Assembly: GCF_002149035.1 (NCBI RefSeq)
Contig: NZ_NGFP01000066.1
Location: 1-36,307 of the forward strand
DNA length: 36,307 bases
Direction: 5' to 3'
Source of the DNA: Streptosporangium minutum
GTDB taxonomy: Bacteria; Actinomycetota; Actinomycetes; Streptosporangiales; Streptosporangiaceae
Shown here: positions 21,904 to 29,458 of the stretch, one piece after another
How the letters are laid out: every line of letters starts with the position of its first letter
Numbering within the stretch: the stretch's first letter is position 1
Notes under the pieces: model-generated
Told to the model about the DNA's origin: nothing
The model's database searches: none
What the model saw: only the letters and a program-made list of their open reading frames with translations
Program-made: the position numbers and the translations under genes

Positions 21904-21954
21904 ATACGGTCCGTATTACACAGGCTGTACGAGCTGTACGAGTAGGACGTACAG
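21904..21954. promoter_or_regulatory. Operator region of gntR: palindrome plus CTGTAC repeats
   Basis: ATACGGTCCGTAT (21904-21916) is a perfect palindrome around a central T. CTGTACGAG is repeated in tandem (21925-21933, 21934-21942), with an inverted GTACAG at 21949-21954. On the minus strand a -10-like TAATAC overlaps the palindrome. Likely binding sites for the GntR protein between it and the divergent gene at 22041. Confidence 0.6.
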
Positions 21955-22040
21955 TCCTTCCTAGGTCGCACAACGTAACGGGCCGCCCCGACGCTGAGAA
22001 CGTCGTGACGGCCCTTGATCGGACGATGGAGGTCCGACCC

Positions 22041-22208
22041 ATGGCCCACGATAAGACCGGCGACACTGCCGAGACCATCCCGCAAGAGACTCCCCCGGTC
22101 CGCTACTGGCCAGACGGAACCCAGGTCACGCTAGAAGTCGAGGCCGCACTCGATCGGATCGTGGCGACCGTCAAGCGGGTCCAGGCCAACCACCGCGACT
22201 CCGGATGA
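22041..22208 (+). CDS. Small acidic AICE protein
   Basis: A 55-residue protein from ATG 22041 with GGAGG upstream, which favours this start over ATG-less upstream codons. It contains PPVRYWPDGTQVTLEVEAAL and a short amphipathic helix (DRIVATVKRVQANHRD). It overlaps the next small gene by ATGA. No family recognised; it is divergent from gntR and probably under the same operators. Confidence 0.55.
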   Translation: MAHDKTGDTAETIPQETPPVRYWPDGTQVTLEVEAALDRIVATVKRVQANHRDSG

Positions 22209-22348
22209 CCGCGCGAGAGCTGGCAATCATCCTCGCTCGCCGCTGGCAGCTCACCCGCGAGGACCTGAACCATGCGGCCGACGCCCTCGGCGTGGCCCGG
22301 GTGACCGATGAGGAGTGGGCCGAGATCTGCGCCGGCGGCCCTTCATGA
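22205..22348 (+). CDS. Very small protein, translationally coupled
   Basis: A 47-residue protein from ATG 22205 within an ATGA overlap with the previous stop. The sequence is MTARELAIILARRWQLTRED followed by LNHAADALGVARVTDEEWAE and ICAGGPS. It is predicted helical and resembles the helical part of short plasmid-borne regulators. The coupling on both sides (another ATGA overlap follows) is the main evidence that it is translated. Confidence 0.5.
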   Translation: MTARELAIILARRWQLTREDLNHAADALGVARVTDEEWAEICAGGPS

Positions 22349-22530
22349 GCTGGCGCGGCGGCACACCACACCTTCCCCGTGTCGTCGCGCCTGAAGATTC
22401 CCGGCCGCATGCGCGCTCCCTGGTCGTTACCCCGGGGACGGCCGGGCCAGTGGCCCCGTCTCGTGAAGGGCGAGACGGGGCCACCGTCATTTCTGCAGTT
22501 TCTACAGGACCTCTACGCGCGCACGTGTAA
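22345..22530 (+). CDS. Possible small protein, doubtful
   Basis: ATG 22345 overlaps the previous stop by ATGA and the frame gives 61 residues (MSWRGGTPHLPRVVAPEDSR...). However, the frame runs straight through a perfect 14-bp terminator-like hairpin at 22450-22484 and has no recognisable features afterwards. It may be real only as coupled read-through, or not a gene at all. Confidence 0.3.
   Translation: MSWRGGTPHLPRVVAPEDSRPHARSLVVTPGTAGPVAPSREGRDGATVISAVSTGPLRAHV
22450..22484 (+). terminator. Strong 14-bp perfect hairpin
   Basis: GTGGCCCCGTCTCG (22450-22463) and CGAGACGGGGCCAC (22471-22484) pair perfectly with loop TGAAGGG; TCATTTCT follows after a short gap. A good terminator for the small gene group starting at 22041. 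Confidence 0.75.
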
Positions 22531-22600
22531 GGGCGTCACGAAAGTCACGAAACCCCTCCCGCGCGCATACGTAAGAGGCTCTTAAAACTCTCAAAACTCC
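22516..22600. repeat. Short iterated repeats between convergent genes
   Basis: GTCACGAAA occurs in tandem (22535-22543, 22544-22552). AAAACTC occurs at 22584 and 22593 with a 9-bp period. Two related CGCGCGCA...GTAAG strings start near 22516 and 22560. The segment is unusually A-rich for the element. It could be a replication origin or a binding array, but this rests only on repeat content. Confidence 0.35.
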
Positions 22601-22601
22601 C

Positions 22602-22913
22602 CTACCCGCACTGGTGAGCCCAGTGGCCACCGTCGCGGAGATCGCACCAACGCCGACCCGAGTGATACAGGCCGCCCTCGCTCAACCAGGCATCCAACGG
22701 AGTAGACGCCCCCGACTTCCCCACCTCAGCCAGCAGCGGCGGCGCCGGCATGTCCAACTCCTCCGCCAGCTCGACCAGGCGCCCATACGACCCGCACGCC
22801 ACCCCCTCCAGGTCCGGCGACAGCATCGAGGCGTACATGGCCAGCGTCGTCACCTCGTACGCCTCCTCCAGCAGCTCCCGCCGGTCATCGACGTCGACCC
22901 ACTTACGCGCCAC
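22602..22913 (-). CDS. Hypothetical protein of the replication-side operon
   Basis: A 103-residue protein from ATG 22913, starting 11 bp inside the previous gene. It is acidic and helical (RELLEEAYEVTTLAMYASML, RLVELAEELDMPAPPLLAEV), with three Cys and a His near the C-terminus (RRWCDLRDGGHWAHQCG) that might bind metal. Last gene of the leftward operon. No family recognised. Confidence 0.6.
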   Translation of the reverse strand: MARKWVDVDDRRELLEEAYEVTTLAMYASMLSPDLEGVACGSYGRLVELAEELDMPAPPLLAEVGKSGASTPLDAWLSEGGLYHSGRRWCDLRDGGHWAHQCG

Positions 22914-23280
22914 GCGACCACCTTGCCCGCGACGCCTTCCGGGCGTTCTCCGACACCGTCATGCCATCGCCACCACGGCCACCCGCCGCATCCGGCAAAG
23001 CCAGCGACGACGCCAACCCGCGCAACGCAAGACGCTGCTGACGAACCTCGGCGAACAACCGGTTCGGAACCAGCCCCTGAGACGGGCTCATCACCATCGT
23101 GGGCGCGCTCTCCAGCTCCGTAGCCAGGCGCTCCAACGTGTCGAGGGTCCGGCAGAACTCCCGGACGACGTGAACCTCGTCGGTACGGAAGTCGTACTCG
23201 ACCGTCAACCGGTTCCACGCCTCCAGCCCACGCTCCGCCAGGCCCGCCGGCGGCGGCAGCGGCTCTCTGATCGACTTCAC
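22903..23280 (-). CDS. Phage terminase small subunit-like protein
   Basis: A 125-residue protein from GTG 23280 with GGAATGAGG upstream. The pattern AGLAERGLEAWNRLTVEYDF, VVREFCRTLDTLERLATELE, PSQGLVPNRLFAEVRQQRLA, LRGLASSLALPD matches the P27-type small terminase subunits of actinophages. Those proteins bind phage DNA at the packaging site. No large subunit is present. On a conjugative element it might act as a DNA-binding protein for replication or transfer, or be a phage relic. The C-terminus carries a basic tail (ENARKASRARWSRGA). Family assignment by pattern, moderate. Confidence 0.6.
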   Translation of the reverse strand: MKSIREPLPPPAGLAERGLEAWNRLTVEYDFRTDEVHVVREFCRTLDTLERLATELESAPTMVMSPSQGLVPNRLFAEVRQQRLALRGLASSLALPDAAGGRGGDGMTVSENARKASRARWSRGA

Positions 23281-23403
23281 GACGGCCTCATTCCTGCCTT
23301 TGGAACTTCGTCATGCACAGTGACAGGTGAGCGCTATACCGTACCGGGCGACCTTCCGAATTGATCTTCGGGTACCCCCCCACCCTGGGGACGTTTATGC
23401 AGG

Positions 23404-23613
23404 TCACGGCGCTGCTTGTCGTGCGGAGAGCTGTACGCGCTGCCATTCCTCGAATGTGTCGCGCCAGATGCCGGTGCTGTGTGACCACTGGTCTTGTGCT
23501 CGTCTCCAGTGTTCGCGCTTGACGAGTAGGTCAATGCTGAGGCGGTGGCTTGGCTGTCGGCCAGGCCAGTCCTCGGCGTTGAAGATGAGCAGCTTCTTAG
23601 GGATGTCGATCAC
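23404..23613 (-). CDS. Small hypothetical protein
   Basis: A 69-residue protein; GTG 23613 is chosen because TTGGAGAC lies just upstream, whereas the longer frame lacks a ribosome-binding site and has a different composition. It starts VIDIPKKLLIFNAEDWPGRQ and is Trp-rich and basic (KREHWRRAQDQWSHSTGIWR). No family recognised. The 120-bp gap to the next gene (23281-23403) holds a small hairpin, CCGAA...TTCGG, near 23357-23372. Confidence 0.55.
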   Translation of the reverse strand: MIDIPKKLLIFNAEDWPGRQPSHRLSIDLLVKREHWRRAQDQWSHSTGIWRDTFEEWQRVQLSARQAAP

Positions 23614-23724
23614 GTTGTCTCCAAGTGTGTGATGGCCCCGACCCGACCCGACACGTGCGAGCCGGGGCCATGACGGCACCGCTGCTGCCCGGGTAGGAGG
23701 AGACCACTGGCAGCGGTGCCGGGC

Positions 23725-24378
23725 TTAGCGGCTTACTGACTCCTGCTCCCGCATTCGGGTGAGCATGTCGAGGCGCATCTGTTCGCGGCGCTGCGCCTGC
23801 TCGGGGCTTTCCTGGCGGGGCCGGCGCTTAGCAACCAAGGTGATGTTGGGGGCGAGAAAGCCGTTGCTCTTGCCCGTGTCGCCGAGAGCTGAGGCGATAG
23901 CGTCGGCGCACGTGGCGCCTGGCGCGCTGTAGGTGATGACCTGGTCGTTGACGATGATGCGGTCACCGAGACCCATTCCGGCTTCGCGCCGGCTGATACC
24001 GGCCGTGGGTTCACCGCCGATGGGGACGCCTTCTCTGGCGAGTGCGCCGTAGGCCTTGTTGAAGGCGTCTTTGCGGCGTTCGGAGCGTCTGACGATGTTG
24101 GCGACTGCGTCTCTGAGGGCGTTGAAGTCGGCTTGCTCCTGGTCGTCTTCGTAGGCTGCGATGAGATTCGCGCCGATGCCGCGGATACGGGCGAGCTGGT
24201 CGGTTGCGGCCTGCTCGGCGGCGAGGATCTCGGCGGCCTGCTCGCGGAGCTTCTCGTGATCGGCGGCCTGTGTCGCGTGGCCGAGTTCTTCGGCGGTGAC
24301 GGTTTCGTCGCCGGAGAGGATGCGCGCCTTGAGGTCGTCGAGGGTCTCAGTCGCGGTCTTCATCTTTGCCGTGCCCAT
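23725..24378 (-). CDS. Coiled-coil hypothetical protein
   Basis: A 217-residue protein from ATG 24378 with AAGGAGACCG directly upstream, inside the end of the preceding gene. Residues about 10-120 are predicted coiled coil (LREQAAEILAAEQAATDQLA; ALRDAVANIVRRSERRKDAF). A small beta region follows (GLGDRIIVNDQVITYSAPGA, about 132-151), then an Arg/Gln-rich helical tail (EQAQRREQMRLDMLTRMREQ). No enzymatic motif. It may be a structural or DNA-associated partner of the replication proteins. Confidence 0.65.
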   Translation of the reverse strand: MGTAKMKTATETLDDLKARILSGDETVTAEELGHATQAADHEKLREQAAEILAAEQAATDQLARIRGIGANLIAAYEDDQEQADFNALRDAVANIVRRSERRKDAFNKAYGALAREGVPIGGEPTAGISRREAGMGLGDRIIVNDQVITYSAPGATCADAIASALGDTGKSNGFLAPNITLVAKRRPRQESPEQAQRREQMRLDMLTRMREQESVSR

Positions 24379-24712
24379 CGGTCTCCTTGGTCCTGATTAC
24401 TACCCAGGCACGGTTTCGCTTGTGGGCGCCGGGCATCTGGCCTGTCTTGCAGAGGTGGCGAACCCATCGGGGCGAACAGCCCATCCGGGATGCCACTTCT
24501 TTTGTGCTCAGTACAACGATTTCAGGCGGCCCAGATTTACTTCCGTCGGCGGAAGGGGGCGCGAAGATCTGCCGGCAGACGTCGAGGACTTCGGGAGGGA
24601 GCGAAATCCCGCGGCTCTTGTCTCGGTGGGCGTGGTTGATGACCCATGCCTCGAAGGCGGAGAGGGCTCGCAGGGTGACCCGCGAGCCCCTGTCGTAGTG
24701 CTGGTCAGTCAC
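24347..24712 (-). CDS. HTH protein downstream of the replication ATPase
   Basis: A 121-residue protein; GTG 24712 lies 2 bp after the ATPase stop, and the longer frame upstream is antisense-like read-through. The C-terminal half has a MerR/excisionase-type HTH: EIVVLSTKEVASRMGCSPRW, VRHLCKTGQMPGAHKRNRAW. The N-terminal half is helical (RALSAFEAWVINHAHRDKSR). It probably binds element DNA as an accessory replication or recombination factor. Its end overlaps the next gene by 32 bp. Confidence 0.7.
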   Translation of the reverse strand: MTDQHYDRGSRVTLRALSAFEAWVINHAHRDKSRGISLPPEVLDVCRQIFAPPSADGSKSGPPEIVVLSTKEVASRMGCSPRWVRHLCKTGQMPGAHKRNRAWVVIRTKETDGHGKDEDRD

Positions 24713-24714
24713 GG

Positions 24715-26139
24715 TTATTCGCCGGTCTTCTTCTTGCTGGCGCGGTTGGCGTTCTGCCGACAGTTCTTCGAGCAGTACGCGGCCTGACGTACCGGGGTGA
24801 ACGCCTTCTCGCACCACCCGCATTTGGGCTTGACGGTCCGGGTGCGCTTGATCGGGACGACGTCGGCAACTAGCTCGGGTGAGTCGTCAATCGGCTCGGG
24901 ATCGGGGGCAAGGGTGCCAGGGTGCCAAAGTTCCATGACACGGTCCTGGTTGGCACCCTGGCAGTCTTCCGAGGTCACAGCGTCGGGCGTGGCACCCTTG
25001 CCCTCACTATCCGACTCAGTGGCACCCTTGCCCTCAGGTTCCGGCGCGGGAAGGTTCGCGCTCTGCTCGGGCAGCGAGAGCCACCATTCGCCCTTGCCGT
25101 CCTTGCCGGTGGGGAACTTCTTGGCGACAACGGCCAGGCCCTTGCGGGCACGGTTCAGGGTTCGCTCGGAGATGCTGTGAACCTGCTTGGCCTCTTCCTG
25201 GATGTCTGTGGTCTTGGACCACGCCCCATCGAGAGCGTCCTTCAGGAAGTCGACAGCATCGAGCTTGTCCTGAGTCCGGTCTCCGTCGCTGCTGCTACTG
25301 GCAAGGATCTGCTCGACCGACCGGGGCGCTTCGCCACCGAAGACGAACTTGCCGACCTCGGCGTAACCGCCGGCCGTGGTCTGAACCTTGGTCGACTCAA
25401 TGCTGTAGGCCAGTGACGGTAGATCGGTCCGGCCGAGGGAGTTCTTGGTCTGGGTCATGACCCGTGACCCGTCTTCGGGGTCGACGGCGAAGCCGAAGAT
25501 GGCACGAGGCACGTTCTTGAACGCTCCTGAGCCTGTGATCAGTGAGCTGGCGTCGGTGCCGGCGGCCTTGCCGAAGTGGGCGATGCCGAGCATGACGCAG
25601 CCGGTCCGGTCGGCCATGCGGGCGAGCGGGTCGAGGACGGTCCGCACGGATCGCTCCTTGTGGGTGTCCACAGAGGAACCGATGGTGGATATGAGCGGGT
25701 CGAGGACAACCAGCTTCACGCCGTACTCGGTAATGGATTCTTCGAGGAGGTCGAAGTCGTAGGGCAGGTTGATCGTGCTGATCTCGTCTTCGCTGACTTC
25801 CACGTCGAGGCGCCACACGCGATCGAGGTCCGCCCCGGCCGCCTTGAGCCGTCCGGCGATGGTGTGTTCCCAGCTGTCCTCTACCGCGACGTAGATCACG
25901 TCGTACGGCGTGCCGAGCAGCGAGCCGGGCAGAGTGCCCGTGGTGACTCCGGCGGACATCCAGATACCGAAGCTCGACTTGCCCGTGCCTTCCCGACCGG
26001 CGGCGACGACCTGAGAGCCAGCGGGGATGCGACCCGCGCCGTTGTCCTCCCACATCCACGTAACCGGCTTGATCTCGATGTCCGACGCCCGGGTGAGCTT
26101 GCGCCTACGCGTAAACGGCTCCGGCGGGTAGTCGCTCAC
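24715..26139 (-). CDS. RecA-like replication ATPase (RepA/AAA_25-type) with zinc-ribbon C-terminus
   Basis: A 474-residue protein. Walker A is VVAAGREGTGKSSFGIW (about residues 46-61). Walker B is VKLVVLDPLISTIGSSV, followed by a sensor-like VMLGIAHFGKAA. This is the DnaB/RecA-fold of plasmid RepA-type helicases. After an HTH-like segment (SISERTLNRARKGLAVVAKK) there is a low-complexity linker with repeated EGKGAT. At the C-terminus, CGWCEKAFTPVRQAAYCSKNC is a four-Cys zinc ribbon. With the upstream primase-polymerase (ATGA overlap) it forms the replication module that lets AICEs replicate after excision. Confidence 0.85.
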   Translation of the reverse strand: MSDYPPEPFTRRRKLTRASDIEIKPVTWMWEDNGAGRIPAGSQVVAAGREGTGKSSFGIWMSAGVTTGTLPGSLLGTPYDVIYVAVEDSWEHTIAGRLKAAGADLDRVWRLDVEVSEDEISTINLPYDFDLLEESITEYGVKLVVLDPLISTIGSSVDTHKERSVRTVLDPLARMADRTGCVMLGIAHFGKAAGTDASSLITGSGAFKNVPRAIFGFAVDPEDGSRVMTQTKNSLGRTDLPSLAYSIESTKVQTTAGGYAEVGKFVFGGEAPRSVEQILASSSSDGDRTQDKLDAVDFLKDALDGAWSKTTDIQEEAKQVHSISERTLNRARKGLAVVAKKFPTGKDGKGEWWLSLPEQSANLPAPEPEGKGATESDSEGKGATPDAVTSEDCQGANQDRVMELWHPGTLAPDPEPIDDSPELVADVVPIKRTRTVKPKCGWCEKAFTPVRQAAYCSKNCRQNANRASKKKTGE

Positions 26140-26912
26140 GCGCTCCTCCGTGCGGTGCGGAAGGCGTCGGCCGCCGTGCGGTGCGCCTCCCGCTCGTCGA
26201 GGCCCTGCGCGCTGATCACGCGAACCAGCTCGTCAAGGTCGGATTCAGTGGCGCCGTTCTCTACGGCTCGACAGCATGCCCAGAACAGTCCGCGGTTGCG
26301 GTTGCCCTTGGTCTGGGTGGCGAGCCATGCGGCGAGACCGGGGATGCCGGTGCCGGTGGTGGGTCGGCGGGGCGCCGTGGTGATGGGCCGGGGCGGGTTA
26401 AGAAACTGCTTGACCGCTCCCCAGTTGAGTTGGTCCCGCGCTTCCGGACGTTCGCTGATCAGCTCATACGGCTGCCCATCGACGATCGACGGCGGGACCA
26501 GGACGTAACCGCCCGCGGCCTTGAAGTCGATGAAGTGCTTAGGCAGCGACCCGCACGCCTGTGAGGTGCCCGGGTAGTAGGCGTGCAGCCCACCCGAGGG
26601 GGTGCGGACCACGGCCAGGGGGACGGGCAGGACATCGGCGCGCTTGAGCCGGTTGAACGCCTCCCACCCGGTGCCGGCGGGCTTCACGTCCACGTCGAAC
26701 GCGTCGACAGTGGGGTGACCGGTGGGGACACCGACGTTCGCGTTCGGGTAGGCCGTCCACCACCGCGTAACCAACTCAATGTCGGTGGTCGCCCCGTGGA
26801 AACCGTTCGGGACGAGCTCGCCGAGCGGCTTCTTACCGCCCGGAATGCAGGGGAACACCGGCCAGCCCCGGCCCACGAGGGCCAGGGCGCCGACGAGCAT
26901 GTGATTGGTCAC
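26136..26912 (-). CDS. Bifunctional primase-polymerase (Prim-Pol)
   Basis: The start is GTG 26912 (VTNHMLVGALALVGRGWPVF), inside the stop of the previous gene (GTGA overlap), giving 258 residues. Prim-Pol signatures are visible: RGWPVFPCIPGGKKPLGELV, GVPTGHPTVDAFDVDVKPAG (the DxD metal site), RTPSGGLHAYYPG (the sGxH motif) and AAGGYVLVPPSIVDGQPYEL. Such proteins synthesise primers and extend DNA on AICEs of the RepPP type. The C-terminal helical tail is a typical PriCT-like region. It is coupled to the ATPase downstream. Confidence 0.9.
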   Translation of the reverse strand: MTNHMLVGALALVGRGWPVFPCIPGGKKPLGELVPNGFHGATTDIELVTRWWTAYPNANVGVPTGHPTVDAFDVDVKPAGTGWEAFNRLKRADVLPVPLAVVRTPSGGLHAYYPGTSQACGSLPKHFIDFKAAGGYVLVPPSIVDGQPYELISERPEARDQLNWGAVKQFLNPPRPITTAPRRPTTGTGIPGLAAWLATQTKGNRNRGLFWACCRAVENGATESDLDELVRVISAQGLDEREAHRTAADAFRTARRSA

Positions 26913-27259
26913 GCCGCCCTCCGTCCGCGCTTGACGGCGGGCTTGCGGAGAGCGAGCTCGTACCGAGCGCCACACCGCGCCTTCCGGAAGACCAGTACAG
27001 GCGCCGGGTACTTGATCCGGTGGCTGTGCCAGCACGAGCAGCCGGGGCACGTCTCGTCAGGGACGATGAGCGCCTGACTCATGCCGTACGCGGGCGGGTA
27101 GATCGTCGCGGCGAGGACAATCGGAACCTGGCCCGGGACGTGACGAGCACGCCTCTTGCGCGCTACGGTGTAGGCAGCGTTGTTGGCGTTGTAGGGCGCC
27201 GAATTGAGGGTCGAGTCCTGGCAGGGGCTCGACCCTTCGGCGTTGTTGGGGGGCTTCAT
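26909..27259 (-). CDS. Small Cys/His-rich protein upstream of Prim-Pol
   Basis: A 116-residue protein from ATG 27259, overlapping the excisionase stop (TAATG). The C-terminal half holds DETCPGCSCWHSHRIKYPA and a downstream Cys (RKARCGARYELAL), which could form a zinc knuckle. A basic end (KPAVKRGRRAA) suggests nucleic-acid binding. It is coupled on both sides. Similar Cys-rich small proteins sit between xis and rep genes on several AICEs; function not known. Confidence 0.65.
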   Translation of the reverse strand: MKPPNNAEGSSPCQDSTLNSAPYNANNAAYTVARKRRARHVPGQVPIVLAATIYPPAYGMSQALIVPDETCPGCSCWHSHRIKYPAPVLVFRKARCGARYELALRKPAVKRGRRAA

Positions 27260-27471
27260 TAGGCGGCGCCCCCGTACTCCTGTGCCGCCCTCTCCTGCTC
27301 CCAACGAAGCAGCTCAGACTCCTGATACAGAACCTTGCGTCCGATCTTTACGCCTCGAGGGCCGATCCCGATGTGACGCCAGTAGCGGACAGTCGACGGC
27401 GCAGTGCGGTAACGAACAGCGACTTCATCTGTCGTAAGCCTGCGGTCCTCGTGCTGGACCTGGGGGGACAT
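27259..27471 (-). CDS. Excisionase-like MerR-type HTH protein (Xis)
   Basis: A 70-residue protein from ATG 27471. The whole chain is a winged HTH of the excisionase/MerR-like class: RRLTTDEVAVRYRTAPSTVR, YWRHIGIGPRGVKIGRKVLY, QESELLRWEQE. Length and location at the head of the replication operon match AICE Xis proteins, which bend DNA at att sites and promote excision with Int. Divergent from the XRE-integrase operon, across a strong dyad (27482-27517). Confidence 0.8.
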   Translation of the reverse strand: MSPQVQHEDRRLTTDEVAVRYRTAPSTVRYWRHIGIGPRGVKIGRKVLYQESELLRWEQERAAQEYGGAA

Positions 27472-27481
27472 TCAGCCTCCA

Positions 27482-27517
27482 TGGAAGTTTCGGCATGACG
27501 TAATGCCATAGCTTCCA
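27482..27517. promoter_or_regulatory. Nested 36-bp dyad between divergent operons
   Basis: Three pairs of arms share one centre at 27499.5: TGGAAG/CTTCCA (27482-27487, 27512-27517), GGCAT/ATGCC (27492-27496, 27503-27507) and the central ACGT (27498-27501). It lies 10 bp upstream of the xis start and about 70 bp before the XRE start at 27586. A likely operator for the XRE regulator, controlling excision against integration. TTGTCA at 27532-27537 is a candidate -35 element. Confidence 0.65.
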
Positions 27518-27585
27518 CCCCTGGTCAACGGTTGTCAACCCGTGCCATCACTGTCATGCTGCACCTAACAACAGAGAGGGTGGAC

Positions 27586-28074
27586 ATGAAGATCGAAGAG
27601 GTCATCGGGGAGAACGTGCTCAGAGTCCGTGAAGGCCTTGGCCTATCCCAGGCTCAACTGGGAGACGCGATTGCTGACTACCTCGGCAGACCGTGGAGCC
27701 GACAAGCCGTCTCCAGCGCGGAAAAGGGGCGCCGGGCATTTACCGCAGCCGAGTTGCTCGTCTTGGCTGAGATTCTCAAGACGACTGTGTATCGGCTGAT
27801 GACTCCACCTATCTCTGTCGCAGACATCGAGATGCCCGCGCAAGGCGTCACAGTGAAGGCGAAGAAGGTGACACAGCTGACTCTTCCTTCGAACACCACT
27901 GCTGAAGCGTTCGAAGAGGCCGGTGGCGAGCTTGACCAGCTCGGACACATCCTTGAACAGATAGCTGAGCTCGGACTATCCGGTCGAAAAGCACTCGGTC
28001 GCGCCCATGGACATCTCGCGAATGCTTCCTGGTCCATGGCCGCCAGGATCGAGGAAACGGGAGATGCCTCTTGA
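27586..28074 (+). CDS. XRE-family regulator coupled to the integrase
   Basis: The start is ATG 27586 (MKIEEVIGENVLRVREGLGL), preceded by GAGAGGGTGG, giving 162 residues. A Cro/C1 HTH fills the first 70 residues (LSQAQLGDAIADYLGRPWSR, QAVSSAEKGRRAFTAAELLV). The C-terminal part is helical and Glu-rich (EAFEEAGGELDQLGHILEQI). The integrase starts within its stop codon, so both are made together. Probably the main switch between maintenance and excision; it may bind the dyad at 27482-27517. Confidence 0.8.
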   Translation: MKIEEVIGENVLRVREGLGLSQAQLGDAIADYLGRPWSRQAVSSAEKGRRAFTAAELLVLAEILKTTVYRLMTPPISVADIEMPAQGVTVKAKKVTQLTLPSNTTAEAFEEAGGELDQLGHILEQIAELGLSGRKALGRAHGHLANASWSMAARIEETGDAS

Positions 28075-29453
28075 GAGCTTCCTACTCCAAGCGCTGTGGA
28101 TGTAAGGATCCCGAGACAGACAAGCCGCTCGATTCCCGCTGCCCGCAGTTGAAGAATCGGCGACACGGAACACACGGCTTCTCAACGCGCCTCGACACCA
28201 CCGAGCGCCGGGGACGGCAGCTCAAGCGGTTCGGCTTCGCCACGCAGACCGCGGCCGAGAAGGCGTTCGGCCATGTCGAGGATCTAGTGAAGCTGGCCCG
28301 GGATGACGACGTGATGCGGCGGCGGATCGGCGACCTCATTTTCGAGGTGAAGCACGGCCAGGAACTGCCCGACGTCGAGACCATGCGGCGCAAGGTAAAA
28401 CTCGGCGTGGACCTGGCGGCGTCGGCCGGCACAGTGGCCGAGTTGCTGGAGGACTGGTATGCCTCCAAGCGCGCAAAGAAGGAGTCGACTCGGCGGGGTT
28501 GGCGTCAGCACCTCGACCACTACCTGCTCCCCCAGCTCGGCGTGATTCCCCGCGACCGCCTGCGCGCCGCGCACATCGACGGCCTGTTCGACACGATCGA
28601 GGAGTGGAACGCGGAGATCCTCACGGCCGGGGCGGAGAAGCGCCCGCCGCACCTGCCCGGGGACGTGCGTGCGCGGCACAAAGTCACAGGGGTCGCGACG
28701 CAGCATCGGGTGTTCGCCACCCTGCGCAACGCCTACAATTGGGCGGTCAAGCGGCGCATGGTCGAGTTCAACCCGTGCCTCGGCGTCGAGCTACCGCCCG
28801 AGGAGCGCGACCCGGCGCGGGTATGGGCACCCGAGCAGGTCGGCACGTTCCTCCAGGCCGCAGAGACGGATCCGCTCGGCCTGCTGTACCGCATCGTGCT
28901 GCTGCGTGGTCTACGCCGCGGCGAGGCGTGCGGGCTGCGGTGGACTGACCTCGACCTGGAGACCGGGCACGCGAGGATCGTGCAGACCATCCTGCAGTTG
29001 GGCGGGCGGATCGTCGTCGACACCCCGAAGTCGCGGGCCGGTCAGCGGGTCATCTCCCTCGACGCGGAGACGGTGCGGCTGCTCAAGGCTCACCAGAGGA
29101 AGCAGCGGCGGGCGAGGATGGCGGGCGAGGAGTACGAGGATCACGATCTCGTCTTCCCGCGGGCGGATGGCCGGCCTCTACCTCCGGACCGGGTCACCGA
29201 GGGCTTCAAGGCGGTCGCGCGGACGGCCGGTCTGCCAGTGATCAAGTTGCACGAGGCGCGGCACACGGCGGCGACCCTCGGCCTGGAGGCGGGGCTGGAC
29301 GTGAAGGTGGTCTCGGTGCAGCTGGGGCACTCGACGACGACCATCACCCGGGATCTCTACCAGCACGTCCGACGGGCCGTCCTGGACGATGCGGCGGAGA
29401 AGGTGGTGGCGCTCATCCCCGACTGGAAGGGCCCGAAAGAGGCAAGATCATGA
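28071..29453 (+). CDS. int: Site-specific tyrosine integrase
   Basis: A 460-residue phage/AICE-type integrase. The start is TTG 28071 within a TTGA overlap with the XRE stop, after GGGAGAT. The N-terminus has a small Cys pair (KRCGCKDPET). An arm-binding/SAM-like domain covers about residues 120-240. Catalytic boxes are complete: RGLRRGEACGLRWTDL (Arg), KLHEARHTAATLGLE (HxxR), VQLGHSTTTITRDLYQHV (second His and Tyr nucleophile). Its gene ends 80 bp from the tRNA-Ser core it would recombine. The protein should catalyse attP x attB exchange at tRNA-Ser(UGA). Confidence 0.93.
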   Translation: MRASYSKRCGCKDPETDKPLDSRCPQLKNRRHGTHGFSTRLDTTERRGRQLKRFGFATQTAAEKAFGHVEDLVKLARDDDVMRRRIGDLIFEVKHGQELPDVETMRRKVKLGVDLAASAGTVAELLEDWYASKRAKKESTRRGWRQHLDHYLLPQLGVIPRDRLRAAHIDGLFDTIEEWNAEILTAGAEKRPPHLPGDVRARHKVTGVATQHRVFATLRNAYNWAVKRRMVEFNPCLGVELPPEERDPARVWAPEQVGTFLQAAETDPLGLLYRIVLLRGLRRGEACGLRWTDLDLETGHARIVQTILQLGGRIVVDTPKSRAGQRVISLDAETVRLLKAHQRKQRRARMAGEEYEDHDLVFPRADGRPLPPDRVTEGFKAVARTAGLPVIKLHEARHTAATLGLEAGLDVKVVSVQLGHSTTTITRDLYQHVRRAVLDDAAEKVVALIPDWKGPKEARS

Positions 29454-29458
29454 CGGGG

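Noticed and set aside
24900-25040. Repeated GGCACCC / GGTGCCA strings, considered as replication iterons
   Set aside because: They encode the EGKGAT repeats of the ATPase linker in frame; nothing requires a DNA-level role.
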